The notes: a model not told the origin generated them from the letters alone. A stretch of DNA of 64,000 nucleotides from JAIBJP01 sp035601195 (GCA_035601195.1 DATNOU010000046.1:1-64000); one strand, 5' to 3'; shown: positions 42,355 through 51,332, counted from the stretch's first letter. Numbers and translations are program-made.

Positions 42355-42924
42355 TCAGCCCACGACCTCCTTTCCTGCAGGCGAGAGGACGTACCAGAGC
42401 GCGCCGAAGGCGTTGAGGCCCTCTCCGGTCGTGTCCCCGGGCTGCTTGTCGCCGGCGTAGTAGTAGAGCGGGTGACCGTTGTAGGTGACCTCGGTCTCGC
42501 CGTCGGTTCGTGCCGTTGTCCCGAGCTTGCCGGCGTCGAGGCCGCTCCCGGCCTTCGCGGCTCCCGTGGTGGTCACCGGAGGCCAGAACTTCGCGCAGGA
42601 GCCGTCGCACGTGCTCTTCATGCCGGTGTCCTTCTCGAATAGATAGAGGGTCATGCCGCGGCCGTCGACGAGGATCCGGCCGAGGGGGGTCGTCCGGACG
42701 GCGATGGTGGCGGCGCCCGAGGCCGCTTGCGTCGATGTGGAGGGGGTCGACGAGCTCGACCCGTGCCCGTAGCCGTACCCGCCAGAACTGCCCGCGCTGG
42801 AACCGCTTGAGGTGCCGGCGGACGCGCTGCCCGACGCGTTCGTGGAGCCGCCGCAGCCGGCCGCGAGAACGGCGGCCGCCAGCACCGCGAGAGCGGACGC
42901 CGGGGCGATGAGAGGACCTTTCAT
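42355..42924 (-). CDS. COG4315-type lipoprotein
   Basis: This 189-aa protein has a lipoprotein signal (LAAGC lipobox near residue 24) and a Ser/Gly-rich linker (30-70). Two repeats follow with the Yx(F/W/Y)xxD motif: GMTLYLFEKDTG plus CDGSCAKFWPP, and HPLYYYAGDKQPGD. COG4315 lipoproteins are surface-anchored and of unknown function, often linked to cell-envelope stress or metal/heme systems. A pair of 11-bp direct repeats (42996-43017) lies in its promoter and may bind the adjacent response regulator. Confidence 0.9.
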   Translation of the reverse strand: MKGPLIAPASALAVLAAAVLAAGCGGSTNASGSASAGTSSGSSAGSSGGYGYGHGSSSSTPSTSTQAASGAATIAVRTTPLGRILVDGRGMTLYLFEKDTGMKSTCDGSCAKFWPPVTTTGAAKAGSGLDAGKLGTTARTDGETEVTYNGHPLYYYAGDKQPGDTTGEGLNAFGALWYVLSPAGKEVVG

Positions 42925-42995
42925 GGGACTACCTCCTGGTGTGCTTTCCTCAGGAAGTACGGGTCCGCCGGAGGGTGCGGATGCCGTTTCGAAGC

Positions 42996-43017
42996 CGCTT
43001 AATCGGCGCTTAATCCG
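42996..43017. promoter_or_regulatory. 11-bp direct repeat upstream of lipoprotein
   Basis: CGCTTAATCGG and CGCTTAATCCG follow each other with no spacer, starting at 42996 and 43007. An 11-bp period is typical for OmpR/PhoP-type regulators binding one face of DNA. The second copy overlaps the histidine-kinase stop codon. The CTTA core recurs in the repeats before the HtrA and secreted-protein genes. Confidence 0.5.
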
Positions 43018-44356
43018 TGGGCTGAGAGCGGCCGTTGAGGCGCAGGCTGATGCGGGTCCCGCCGCCCTCGGCCCGCTCGGCGCTCACCGTTCCGCCGTGC
43101 GCCTCGGCCACCTGGCGGACGATGGCGAGGCCTAGGCCCGAACCGGGCATGCCACGCGCAGAGGTGGCACGGTAGAAGCGGTCGAAGACGAACGGGAGGT
43201 CTTCCTCGTCGATACCGGGCCCGTGGTCGCGCACGATCAACTCTCCTTCGTGAATCGCCACCTCGACCTCACCTCCGGGCGGGCTCCACTTTGCCGCGTT
43301 GTCGAGGAGATTTCCGACCGCGCGCTCGATGGTCTGAGGATCGCCGTTGACGAGCGACTCCTCGAGGTCGGTCTTGAAGGTGACGCCGGGCCGGTTGCGC
43401 CGGGCGCGCTCGACGGCGTCGGCGGCCACCAGATCGAGACGGACGTCCTCCGGCTCGACTGGCTGCTGCTCGGCCCGGGCGAGCGCGATCAGTTCAGCGA
43501 TAAGTGACGTCATCTCACCCAATTGCTCGACGACATCCGTGAGCAGGCGCTTGCGCTCCGCCGCTGGAAGCCGATGCTCACCCGCGAGCACCTCGATGTT
43601 CGTCCGCAGGCTGGTGAGCGGCGTCCGCAGCTCATGCGAGGCGTCGGCGACGAGCTGGCGCTGCGCCCTCGTCGATTCCTGGAGCGCGCCAAGCATGGTG
43701 TTGAAGCTCGTAGCAAGGCGACTGAGCTCGTCGCGGCCGGTGGTGTCAATGCGCTCGGAGAGGTCGCCGGTCTCGGTTACCCGCTCCGTCGCCGAGGTGA
43801 GGCGCCGCACCGGGGCGAGAGCGGCTCGGGTGACCGCGAGCCCGAGCGTCGCGGCGACAGCGATCCCGCCCAGGGCGATGAGAATGAGATAGAAGCGAAT
43901 CCGGTCGAGGGAGTGGTCGACCTCCGTCAGCGGGCGAGCGATCTGGACTGCGAAGCCCGAGCTGCCCGGAATCGTGAAGACGCGCAAATGGACGTCGGAG
44001 ACGTGTGTGTCCGAGAAGAACGGCCCGCCCTTGCCGTTGGCCACCGACAAGACGTGATCGGAAACCGGGAGCTCGACTCTCTCTTCGGGCGGCCGGATCG
44101 TCGTTCCATCCGACTGGACGACCTGGATGTAACCGGGAGCTCCGCCTAGGCCGGGCCCCTCGAGCACGGGCCGGTCGCCCTCCTGAATAGCGCGCAAGGG
44201 GAAGCGGGAGATCTCGGCAGCGCGGGCCCGCAGCGCGTCGTCGACGGTGCCGCGCAGCTCGTCGCGGACGACAATGTAGACCACCGCGGACGCCAGCAAG
44301 ACGGCTAGCGCGACGGCCGCGGCCGCAACGAGGGCCAGACGGGCGCGAAAGCTCAT
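43010..44356 (-). CDS. sensor histidine kinase
   Basis: This 448-aa membrane kinase has an N-terminal helix (8-30), an extracytoplasmic sensor (31-155), a second helix (157-177), HAMP (178-230) and the dimerisation/phosphoacceptor domain with His241 in DASHELRTPL. An ATPase domain with NLLDNAAKWSP (N box), RDHGPGIDEEDL (G1), FYRA (F) and GSGLGLAIV (G2) follows. It phosphorylates the response regulator whose gene it overlaps by four bases (ATGA). Confidence 0.95.
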   Translation of the reverse strand: MSFRARLALVAAAAVALAVLLASAVVYIVVRDELRGTVDDALRARAAEISRFPLRAIQEGDRPVLEGPGLGGAPGYIQVVQSDGTTIRPPEERVELPVSDHVLSVANGKGGPFFSDTHVSDVHLRVFTIPGSSGFAVQIARPLTEVDHSLDRIRFYLILIALGGIAVAATLGLAVTRAALAPVRRLTSATERVTETGDLSERIDTTGRDELSRLATSFNTMLGALQESTRAQRQLVADASHELRTPLTSLRTNIEVLAGEHRLPAAERKRLLTDVVEQLGEMTSLIAELIALARAEQQPVEPEDVRLDLVAADAVERARRNRPGVTFKTDLEESLVNGDPQTIERAVGNLLDNAAKWSPPGGEVEVAIHEGELIVRDHGPGIDEEDLPFVFDRFYRATSARGMPGSGLGLAIVRQVAEAHGGTVSAERAEGGGTRISLRLNGRSQPTD

Positions 44357-45027
44357 TTCTCCCGCAGGGCGTAACCGACGCCACGCACCGTCTGGATGAG
44401 GCGCGGCCGTTCGCCGGCTTCCGTCTTCCGGCGCAGATACCCGATGTACACGTCGAGTGAGTTGGAGGAAAACCCAAAGTCGTAGCCCCAGACGCGCTCG
44501 AAGATGACCGAGCGCGTGAGGACCTGCCGGGGATTCAGGAGGAAGAGCTCTAGCAGCGAAAACTCTGTCCGCGTCAGCTCGATCGGCTCGCCCGCGCGGC
44601 GCACCTCACGGGTCTTCGGGTCGAGCTCGAGGTCCGCGAAGCGGAGGACTTCGCCCGAACCGCTCGTCGTCCGGCGCAGGAGCGCGCGCAGGCGCGCGAG
44701 GAGCTCCTCCAGGGCGAAAGGCTTCGTCACGTAGTCGTCGGCCCCGGCGTCGAGCCCGGCGACCCTGTTTTCGACCTCGTCGCGAGCGGTGAGCATGAGC
44801 ACGGGGAGGCGGTGGCCCTCCCGGCGCAGGCGCCGACAGACCTCCAAGCCGTCCATCTTCGGCATGAGGATGTCGAGGACGACCGCGTCCGGCTCGCCAT
44901 TCTGAGCGAGACGCTCGAGCGCCTCCTCCCCGTCGGCCGCGAGCTCGACGTCGTAACCCTCGAGCTCGAGGGCGCGGCGAAGGGAATCACGCACCGCGCG
45001 TTCGTCGTCGACGACCAGGACCCTCAT
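44353..45027 (-). CDS. OmpR-family response regulator
   Basis: This 224-aa regulator has a receiver domain with Asp7/Asp8, phosphoacceptor Asp52 (VVLDILMPKMDG), Thr in LMLTARDE and Lys in YVTKPF. A winged-helix effector domain (ELTRTEFSLLELFLLNPRQVLTRSVIFERVWG, ending RLIQTVRGVGYALR) follows. It is co-transcribed with the histidine kinase and faces away from the HtrA-like protease. The 11-bp repeats at 45080-45119 lie in its own divergent promoter, so it may also control itself. Confidence 0.95.
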   Translation of the reverse strand: MRVLVVDDERAVRDSLRRALELEGYDVELAADGEEALERLAQNGEPDAVVLDILMPKMDGLEVCRRLRREGHRLPVLMLTARDEVENRVAGLDAGADDYVTKPFALEELLARLRALLRRTTSGSGEVLRFADLELDPKTREVRRAGEPIELTRTEFSLLELFLLNPRQVLTRSVIFERVWGYDFGFSSNSLDVYIGYLRRKTEAGERPRLIQTVRGVGYALREK

Positions 45028-45079
45028 GGCTCCATTGTGCGCTTTCAGCCTGAGAGGAGGCTAAGAAAGGGGTGAACCC

Positions 45080-45119
45080 TTCTTAGGAAGTTCTTAGCCC
45101 CGTTTCATAGACGTCTTAG
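45080..45119. promoter_or_regulatory. TTCTTAG direct repeats in RR/HtrA promoter
   Basis: TTCTTAG starts at 45080 and again 11 bp later at 45091. A GTCTTAG starts at 45113, exactly 22 bp after the second, so all are in phase on an 11-bp ladder. An inverted CTAAGAA lies at 45061. This 137-bp region separates the response regulator from the HtrA-like gene and is the best candidate operator. Confidence 0.6.
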
Positions 45120-45164
45120 TCACAAGCTGTGACATGGGGGCGACCGAACGAAAGGAAAGCCGCC

Positions 45165-46229
45165 ATGACTCGCCGTAGAACTCTCTCAACAGCCGCCGTC
45201 CTCGTTGCCGCTGCCGCTATCGGCGTCGGCGGAGCCGCCACGTACGCCGGGCTCGCTCCCGAAGGAACGAGAACCGTCGTCCGCCAGGAAACCGTCAGCA
45301 ACGGCGAGCCGGCCGCCAATACAACCGGCCTGTCCGTCTCCGACATCTACCAGCGCACGCAGAAGGGCGTCGTCGAGATCACCGTCACGACGTCCCAGTC
45401 CACGAACCCCTTCGGGGGCCAGCAGACTCAGCAGGCCCAGGGCTCCGGGTTCGTCTACGACAGCAACGGCCGCATCATCACGAACCAGCATGTCGTCGAG
45501 GGGGCCACGTCCATCTCGGTGAGGTTCTGGAACGGAAAGACCTACAAGGCCGAGCTCGTCGGAAGCGACCCCTCGACCGACCTGGCCGTGATCAGGGTCG
45601 ACGCCCCCGCCTCGGTGCTCACGCCGCTCACCCTCGCAGACTCGGACGCCGTCGCAGTCGGAGACAACGTCGTTGCCATCGGCAGCCCGTTCGGGCTCGA
45701 GAACACGGTGACGAGCGGAATCGTCAGCGCCCTCCACCGGCAGATGACCTCGCCGAACAACTTCTCGATCGACGACTCGATCCAGACGGACGCCGCTATC
45801 AACCACGGCAACTCGGGCGGCCCACTACTCAACGCAGAGGCGCAGGTCATCGGCGTCAATGCGCAGATCGAGAGCGACTCGGGCGGCAACGACGGCGTCG
45901 GATTCGCGATTCCGTCGAACACCGTCAAGTCGATCGTCTCCGAGCTGATCTCCACCGGAAAGGCCGAGCACGCCTATCTCGGAGTCTCCGTCGAGACCGT
46001 GAACGCCTCAGTGCGGATCACCGAGGTCCGCACCGGGACGCCGGCGGCTGACGCCGGCCTCCAGTCGGGCGACACGATCGTCTCCGTGGACGGGAAGCGA
46101 ATCGTCTCCGGCGACGGCCTGACGAGCGCAATCTCCACGAAGAAGCCCGGCGACACGGTGTCGATCACGTACTCCCGCGGGGGTCAGAGCCACACCGTGA
46201 AGATCGAGCTGGCCAGCCGGCCGACGTGA
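45165..46229 (+). CDS. HtrA/DegP-like S1C serine protease
   Basis: This 354-aa exported protease has an N-terminal signal or anchor helix (7-28) and a trypsin-like domain with triad His109 (NQHVVEGA), Asp139 (STDLAVIRVD) and Ser217 (HGNSGGPLL). One C-terminal PDZ domain (265-350, AYLGVSVETV... to PADAGLQSGDTIVSVDG) follows. HtrA proteins degrade or refold damaged proteins outside the membrane. ATG 45165 follows AAAGGAAAG. The in-phase TTCTTAG repeats upstream tie it to the adjacent two-component system, like CssRS or MprAB control of HtrA genes. Confidence 0.93.
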   Translation: MTRRRTLSTAAVLVAAAAIGVGGAATYAGLAPEGTRTVVRQETVSNGEPAANTTGLSVSDIYQRTQKGVVEITVTTSQSTNPFGGQQTQQAQGSGFVYDSNGRIITNQHVVEGATSISVRFWNGKTYKAELVGSDPSTDLAVIRVDAPASVLTPLTLADSDAVAVGDNVVAIGSPFGLENTVTSGIVSALHRQMTSPNNFSIDDSIQTDAAINHGNSGGPLLNAEAQVIGVNAQIESDSGGNDGVGFAIPSNTVKSIVSELISTGKAEHAYLGVSVETVNASVRITEVRTGTPAADAGLQSGDTIVSVDGKRIVSGDGLTSAISTKKPGDTVSITYSRGGQSHTVKIELASRPT

Positions 46230-46236
46230 AGTCTTG

Positions 46237-46265
46237 TTCTTAGGCGTTTCTTAGCCCGGTCTTAG
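46237..46265. promoter_or_regulatory. three TTCTTAG-type direct repeats
   Basis: TTCTTAG at 46237, TTCTTAG at 46248 and GTCTTAG at 46259 form a strict 11-bp ladder in the 58-bp gap before the secreted-protein gene. The motif is the same as in the HtrA promoter. Two operons with the same phased repeats suggest one regulator. Confidence 0.6.
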
Positions 46266-46287
46266 GAAGCTGCGCTTTCATGCGCAC

Positions 46288-46953
46288 ATGAAGCGGTTTC
46301 GCTCACGGAGGGCCCTCACGATGGCAGTCGTCGCTCTCGCCGTCATCGGCGGGGGCGGCGCTGCGATTGCGGCTCAGGGTTCTTCCTCGCCCGGCAAGTC
46401 CTTTCTCGACTCGGTCGCCAAACACCTTGGGATCTCCTCCCAGAAGCTCGAGGACGCGACGAAGGCCGCCGCGGTCGACCAGGTCGACGCGGCGCTGAAG
46501 GATGGGAAAATCACGAATGCGCAGGCCGACGAGCTCAAGGCCCGCATCGAGTCGGGCGAGTTCCCGCCCTTCGCCGGCCCGTTGTTCGGCCCGCGCTTCG
46601 GTCATTTCCACCGCGGAGGCCCGCCTCTGTTCGGCGAGAAGCTCTCGGCGGCTGCCGATTATCTCGGACTGACCGAAGCGGAGCTGCGCACGAAGCTCAA
46701 CACCGGCCAGACCCTCGCCGATATCGCCAAGGCCCGCGGCAAGTCGGTGGACGGGCTGAAGCAGGCGATTCTGGACGAGGCCGAGAAGAAGCTCGACCAG
46801 CTGGTTGAGGACGGCGAGCTGACGCAGGCCGAAGCGGACGAGATGCTCGCTCGGCTGAAATCGCACATCGACGACCTCGTCGACCACGGAATGTTCCGAT
46901 TCCGCTTCGGCGATCGGCTCGGGAGCCAACCCCGAGAGCACCCCTTCTGGTAG
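46288..46953 (+). CDS. small exported helical protein
   Basis: This 221-aa protein has a Sec signal (RRALTMAVVALAVIGGGGAAIAAQG). Two related helical modules follow, each with a LG(I/L) ...KLE or ELR start and an acidic LKDGKITNAQADELKARI or VEDGELTQAEADEMLARL end. A Gly/Pro/His/Phe-rich linker (PFAGPLFGPRFGHFHRGGPP) separates them. It has no enzyme motif. Comparable secreted proteins often accompany envelope-stress two-component systems. Its promoter carries the same repeats as htrA-like 45165, so it probably belongs to that regulon. Confidence 0.75.
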   Translation: MKRFRSRRALTMAVVALAVIGGGGAAIAAQGSSSPGKSFLDSVAKHLGISSQKLEDATKAAAVDQVDAALKDGKITNAQADELKARIESGEFPPFAGPLFGPRFGHFHRGGPPLFGEKLSAAADYLGLTEAELRTKLNTGQTLADIAKARGKSVDGLKQAILDEAEKKLDQLVEDGELTQAEADEMLARLKSHIDDLVDHGMFRFRFGDRLGSQPREHPFW

Positions 46954-46971
46954 CCGCGCCGAAGAGCTGGA

Positions 46972-48675
46972 TCAGCGGACGGTGGCGCGAAACTTGTAAT
47001 ACCCCAGGTCGTCGGCGCCGACGCCCGCGCACGAGTAGAAGGTGTCGCGCCCGCAGCGCATCCTGGTGCTCGCGTTCGTGAGGACGAGGTCGACTTCCCT
47101 GATCGTCCCGCGCCCGAACGCGACGCTACGCGCAGCGTCTCCGTTCGAGTCGAGCGCGAACTTGCGGACGTACCAGCTCCCCGACGTTCTGCGCACGAGT
47201 AAATACGCCTCGGGACCACGCCACCTGCGGGGTAGGTCGACTCTGACGCGCAGGCCTCCGTTCGAAGAGGCGTTACTTCCGGGCTTGAACGCGTAGTAGC
47301 GGCTCGCAAGGTGGCGCAGGCGGGTCGATTGCCAGCCGGTTCCGCGATGTGTTCGCCCCAAGTAGTAGGTGTGGGAGAGCGGGGCGCGCGGGTACGAGGC
47401 GCCTTCGCTGTAGAAGCGGGCCGGTGTTCGGTTCACGCGGGCGAATTTTCCGAACAGGGCGCGAAAAGAAGAGCCTCGGGCAGCCAGGACCCTGACCGCC
47501 CCCCTGAGCGAGTAGGGATTGTTCGCGACGGTGTCGGGCCCCGTGCCGTCGGTGTCGGTGCTCGCTCCCGCGACTCCCTCCCAGACCTGGCGGATGACGA
47601 GCGGGTCGGCAAGCTCCCCGAAGTCCTCGACGAGAAAGCGCCACCAGATCCAGGCTCCGTACTCGAAGCCACCAGCGCCACGATCGACCGGCGTCCCCGG
47701 CGAGGTCAACACACTGTTCTCCAGGTAGCGGATTCGGTCCTCCACATTTGGCCGGAACTGGCCTTCCATGAACATCGCCGTTCCCTCCATCAGCCAGAGG
47801 TCCTCGAACCAGTCGTAGGAGAACTGGATCGCATGGAAGAACTCGTGCGCTGCGGTGACGTCGCGAAACTCCTGTCGAGTCTGGGACGAGCCGAAGTTGG
47901 CGAAGTCCTCGTCCACGACGCAGTAGGCGGAGACGTCGTAGTAGACGTAGCCCTGGTCGAACGCGTTGGGGTCGTCCGTCGTGCAGTAGCCGAAGAACGG
48001 ATTCGGGTCCCCCCCCAAGTCAGCGAGGTAGATGTCGGTCCTGCCGTCGCCTCCGTCATGGGGGAAGGACGCGTCGTCCGAAAGCGGGGCTTGAAAGCCG
48101 TAGGTCGCGACTTCGAGATCCCAGACCTGCGTGAAGGTCGTCAGCGTCGCGGTCACGTCTGCCGGGATCGTCGAGATATTGCCGTCGGCGCCGGGAGGTG
48201 AATCCCGGTTGGTCGCCCGCTCGTCCCAGTGGACACAAAGCGGCCGGGTGGCATCGCAGGCCTTGCCGAGGATCGCGTTCGAGCGGTAGTGATGCTCCTG
48301 GTTACCGTAGAAGTTGTCGGTCGGGCGCGAGAGAATCGCCCGCGCCGACCCGCGATCGGCGCCGCTCAGGTCAGGCAGGCGCGCGGCGAGGTCACGAAGG
48401 ATGAGGGTCGCCTGGCGCGGGCCGGGCCTCGCGACGTGGCCGAACTCTCGCCGCACGGCTCCAAGGCTGAAGAGCGAGCGCGCCCGCTCGAGCGCGTACT
48501 GGGCCTCTGTCAGCTCACCGCGCTCCAGCGCGCGGGTGAGCGCGTCATGGGCGACAGGGGTGAGCGGAGGAGGGCGCTTGGCCGGCGCCGCTACGCTCGG
48601 CGCAACCGCGACGAGAGCGCAGACCACCGCCGCGCAGGCCGCAAGGACCGTCTTCATTTCTCCATTTAAGGACAT
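46972..48675 (-). CDS. secreted MXAN_6640-type putative metallopeptidase
   Basis: This 567-aa exported protein has a signal peptide (MKTVLAACAAVVCALVAVAPSVAA), a pro-region and a catalytic region with the zinc motif AAHEFFHAIQF (HExxH) followed by EDLWLMEGTAMFMEGQ (downstream Glu). This matches the MXAN_6640 family. The C-terminal 170 residues are beta-rich with several Cys that may form disulfides. The start can be ATG 48675 or ATG 48657. The second has GGAGA just before it and gives the more typical signal peptide. Confidence 0.8.
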   Translation of the reverse strand: MSLNGEMKTVLAACAAVVCALVAVAPSVAAPAKRPPPLTPVAHDALTRALERGELTEAQYALERARSLFSLGAVRREFGHVARPGPRQATLILRDLAARLPDLSGADRGSARAILSRPTDNFYGNQEHHYRSNAILGKACDATRPLCVHWDERATNRDSPPGADGNISTIPADVTATLTTFTQVWDLEVATYGFQAPLSDDASFPHDGGDGRTDIYLADLGGDPNPFFGYCTTDDPNAFDQGYVYYDVSAYCVVDEDFANFGSSQTRQEFRDVTAAHEFFHAIQFSYDWFEDLWLMEGTAMFMEGQFRPNVEDRIRYLENSVLTSPGTPVDRGAGGFEYGAWIWWRFLVEDFGELADPLVIRQVWEGVAGASTDTDGTGPDTVANNPYSLRGAVRVLAARGSSFRALFGKFARVNRTPARFYSEGASYPRAPLSHTYYLGRTHRGTGWQSTRLRHLASRYYAFKPGSNASSNGGLRVRVDLPRRWRGPEAYLLVRRTSGSWYVRKFALDSNGDAARSVAFGRGTIREVDLVLTNASTRMRCGRDTFYSCAGVGADDLGYYKFRATVR

Positions 48676-48746
48676 CTTCGACCCCGAGGTCTTGCAGAGT
48701 AGCCGAGGGGACGGCCACTTCCGGCGCGGCCGATAAGATCGGTCGG

Positions 48747-49454
48747 GTGAGCGCCGTCGAGCAAGGAATCGCGCCGAGGACGATCGAGGTGCTCGACCAC
48801 GGGTTCGTCCGCCTCGACGATGCCATGGCGAGCGACCTCTCCGTCGTCAACGCCGCGCGGGTGAGCTTTGCGCGGCGCAAGGAGGAGATGGACGACTCCG
48901 ACGCGGGCCTGATCCGGTTCCTCATGCGCGAGCGCCATGGGACGCCGTTCGAGCACAACGCCTTCCGCTTTCATGTGCGGACGCCGCTCTTCGTCGCCCG
49001 CGAGTGGTTTCGCCACCGCATCGGCTCCTACAACGAGTTCTCCATGCGCTACGCCAGGGCGACGGACGAATTCTATGTCCCCGCATTGGAGGACGTGCGA
49101 ACGCAGGTCGGCAAGCCCGGCTCGTACTCGTTCGAGCCGGTGTCCGACGAGGTCGCGCAGGCGACCCGGGACGAGCTTGCAGCCGTCTACGCGGCCGCCT
49201 ATGCCGCGTACGAGCGCCTCGTCGAGGCAGGCGTCGCCCGCGAGTTGGCCCGCGCGGTCATGCCTGTTGGTGCCTACACCGAGTTCTACTGGACGGTCAA
49301 CGCCCGCGCCCTCATGAACTTCGTCTCGCTGCGGTCGGCGGAGACGGCCCAGCGGGAGATCCGCCGCTACTCCGACGCCGTCGAGCTCCTCTTTGCCGAG
49401 TGGATGCCCGTGACGTATGAGGCATTCGTCGCCGCCGGCCGCGTCGGCCCCTAG
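48747..49454 (+). CDS. thyX: FAD-dependent thymidylate synthase
   Basis: This 235-aa enzyme makes dTMP from dUMP with methylene-tetrahydrofolate, NADPH and FAD. The ThyX signature RHRxxSxNExSxRY is at residues 89-102 (RHRIGSYNEFSMRY). HGTPFEHN upstream and the ARAVMPVGAYTEFYWTVNARALMNFVSLR block complete the family pattern. GTG 48747 is the start. No ThyA gene is in the window, consistent with organisms that rely on ThyX. Confidence 0.96.
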   Translation: MSAVEQGIAPRTIEVLDHGFVRLDDAMASDLSVVNAARVSFARRKEEMDDSDAGLIRFLMRERHGTPFEHNAFRFHVRTPLFVAREWFRHRIGSYNEFSMRYARATDEFYVPALEDVRTQVGKPGSYSFEPVSDEVAQATRDELAAVYAAAYAAYERLVEAGVARELARAVMPVGAYTEFYWTVNARALMNFVSLRSAETAQREIRRYSDAVELLFAEWMPVTYEAFVAAGRVGP

Positions 49455-49510
49455 CTAACCCTTCGCTAGTAGCATCCAGGCAGGGAGACCCTTTCGAAGG
49501 AGGAGCCGCC

Positions 49511-50143
49511 ATGGCCTACGAGCTTCCGCCGCTGCCCTATCCGTACGACGCGCTGGAGCCACACATCGACGAGCAGACGATGCGGATCCACCACGACAAG
49601 CACCACCAGGCGTACATCGACAAAGCGAATGCCGCGCTCGAAGGAACGGAATGGGAGGACCGGCCGGTCGAGCAGCTGCTCGGCGCGATCCTGGACGTCG
49701 TCCCCGAGGACAAGCAGAAAGTTGTCAGGAACAACGGCGGCGGACACGCAAACCACTCCTTCTTCTGGGAGATCATGAGTCCGGACGGAGGCGGTGAGCC
49801 TTCGGGAGACTTGGGAGCCTCGATCGAGGACACGTTCGACTCGTTCGATGAGCTGAAGAAGATGGTCAACGACGCGGGCGTCGGCCGCTTCGGGAGCGGC
49901 TGGACGTGGCTTATCCACGATGGCACGGGTCTGGCGGTCGTCTCGACGCCGAACCAGGACTCTCCGCTGATGAACGACGACGTGCCGCTCCTGGGCATCG
50001 ACGTGTGGGAGCACGCCTATTACCTCAAGTACCAGAACCGCCGGCCCGACTACCTCGAGGCCTGGTGGAACGTGGTCAACTGGGATGCGGTCGCCGAGAA
50101 CTACGCAGCCGCCGTCGGGAAGGCGGCCGCCCGCGCCTCGTAG
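49511..50143 (+). CDS. sodA: Fe/Mn superoxide dismutase
   Basis: This 210-aa SOD has metal ligands His27 (IHHDKHH), His82 (HANHSFFW), Asp164 and His168 (DVWEHAYY). A Gln in the NQDSPL segment and the glycine before HANH favour Mn or cambialistic use. It dismutates superoxide to O2 and H2O2. ATG 49511 follows a strong AAGGAGGAG site. A second, more divergent SOD lies at 52039. Confidence 0.96.
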   Translation: MAYELPPLPYPYDALEPHIDEQTMRIHHDKHHQAYIDKANAALEGTEWEDRPVEQLLGAILDVVPEDKQKVVRNNGGGHANHSFFWEIMSPDGGGEPSGDLGASIEDTFDSFDELKKMVNDAGVGRFGSGWTWLIHDGTGLAVVSTPNQDSPLMNDDVPLLGIDVWEHAYYLKYQNRRPDYLEAWWNVVNWDAVAENYAAAVGKAAARAS

Positions 50144-50155
50144 CCGAGCCCAGGA

Positions 50156-50734
50156 CTAGATCCGCGCGGAGAGGAGCCAGGGGGCGTCGTCCCGAGCCTC
50201 CGAGATCACCCACGCGTCGTACTCCGCCAACCGATAGCTCACGGTCATGTCGATGGTCGTGTCGCCGCGGACCTTGAACGTTCCGCACGTGGCGGCGTAT
50301 TTGCCGTCCTTCGCGAGCCAGAGCACGTAGTAGCCGTCTCCGCTGAGTTGCGGCAACCCGTCCACCTGAAGCTTGAGCTTCCAGTTCCCGTTCGCGTCCC
50401 GATCGCCCAGCTTGATCAGCGCCGAGGCTCGAGGATTGCTCGCCGCCGGCGTCATCTGGATGCTGGCGCGATAGTGCGGCTCGCCGCCGGTCGTCCAGCG
50501 GCCCACGCCGAAGAAGAGGGCGGCCAGGGTCACCGCCAGCGCCACGGCGGCCACGAGGCGCCACGGCGTCCACTGGCGGCGCTCCGTGCCGATACGGTTG
50601 ACCGCGCGGTCGAGCGATCCGGGCACCTCGGACGGAGGCGCGGGAACCGTTCGCAGCAGGCGGTCGACGCGCACGAGCTTCGCCCGCTCCTCCTGGCTGA
50701 GCCCGTCGCCGACGAGATCGCGGAAGTCGGTCAC
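50156..50734 (-). CDS. anti-sigma factor (RskA-like)
   Basis: This 192-aa single-pass membrane protein has a cytoplasmic sigma-binding part (1-70), a transmembrane helix (about 75-95, LVAAVALAVTLAALFFGVG) and an extracytoplasmic beta-sandwich (100-192) with YYVLWLAKDGKYAATCGTFKV and a terminal ISEARDDAPWLL. The zinc-binding HxxxCxxC motif is absent, as in RskA/SigK-type proteins. GTG 50734 overlaps the ECF sigma stop (GTGA). It probably holds that sigma inactive until proteolysis. Confidence 0.88.
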   Translation of the reverse strand: MTDFRDLVGDGLSQEERAKLVRVDRLLRTVPAPPSEVPGSLDRAVNRIGTERRQWTPWRLVAAVALAVTLAALFFGVGRWTTGGEPHYRASIQMTPAASNPRASALIKLGDRDANGNWKLKLQVDGLPQLSGDGYYVLWLAKDGKYAATCGTFKVRGDTTIDMTVSYRLAEYDAWVISEARDDAPWLLSARI

Positions 50735-51285
50735 TCCTGCACCTCGTCCAGGAGCCCGGCGAGGCGCGCGAGCCCGGTGCGCGTGCGCGTCTTGACCGTT
50801 CCGAGAGGCACGTCGAGGTAGCTGGCGATCTCGGTCTGCGAGAGCCCGCTCCAGTAGGCGAGCTCGATCACGACCCGCTCGCGCTCGGGTAGCTGCTCGA
50901 GCGCGGAATGCACGCGCCACGCCAGCCACGAGTCCTCCGCACGCTCGGGCGGGCCGGCCGATTCCGAGGCCTCATCTGGAATCTCCGCCGGCTGCTCCCG
51001 TTTCTGGCGCGCGCGGTCGATGATCGCGTGCCGTGCGACGGCGTACAGCCACGCCGAGGCGGACCCGCGCTCGGAGCGGTAGCTACGTGCCGAGCGCCAG
51101 ACGGCGGCAAAGGTCTCCTGGGCGGCATCCTCCGCGCGCCCGTTGTCTCCGAGCTGGCGCACGGCCATGGCGAGCACGGGTCGCGCGAACCGGCGGTAGA
51201 GCTGATCGAAGGCTTCACGATCGCCGTGCCCGACCCGCTCGATGAGGCGGCTGTCGCTCTCGGCTGTGGCCATCGCAACAGGCAT
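50731..51285 (-). CDS. ECF RNA polymerase sigma factor
   Basis: This 184-aa sigma factor has region 2 (EAFDQLYRRFARPVLAMAVRQLGDNGRAEDAAQETFAAVWRSA) and region 4 (ALEQLPERERVVIELAYWSGLSQTEIASYLDVPLGTVKTRTRTGLARL). ATG 51285 or ATG 51273 can start it. It is coupled to the anti-sigma gene by a GTGA overlap, the usual SigK/RskA order. The Fe/Mn SOD genes on both sides make an oxidative or envelope stimulus plausible but not shown. Confidence 0.93.
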   Translation of the reverse strand: MPVAMATAESDSRLIERVGHGDREAFDQLYRRFARPVLAMAVRQLGDNGRAEDAAQETFAAVWRSARSYRSERGSASAWLYAVARHAIIDRARQKREQPAEIPDEASESAGPPERAEDSWLAWRVHSALEQLPERERVVIELAYWSGLSQTEIASYLDVPLGTVKTRTRTGLARLAGLLDEVQE

Positions 51286-51332
51286 ACCGCGGGTTGATAC
51301 GGCGCGCAAGCACCTTCGGTTTCGACCGACCC

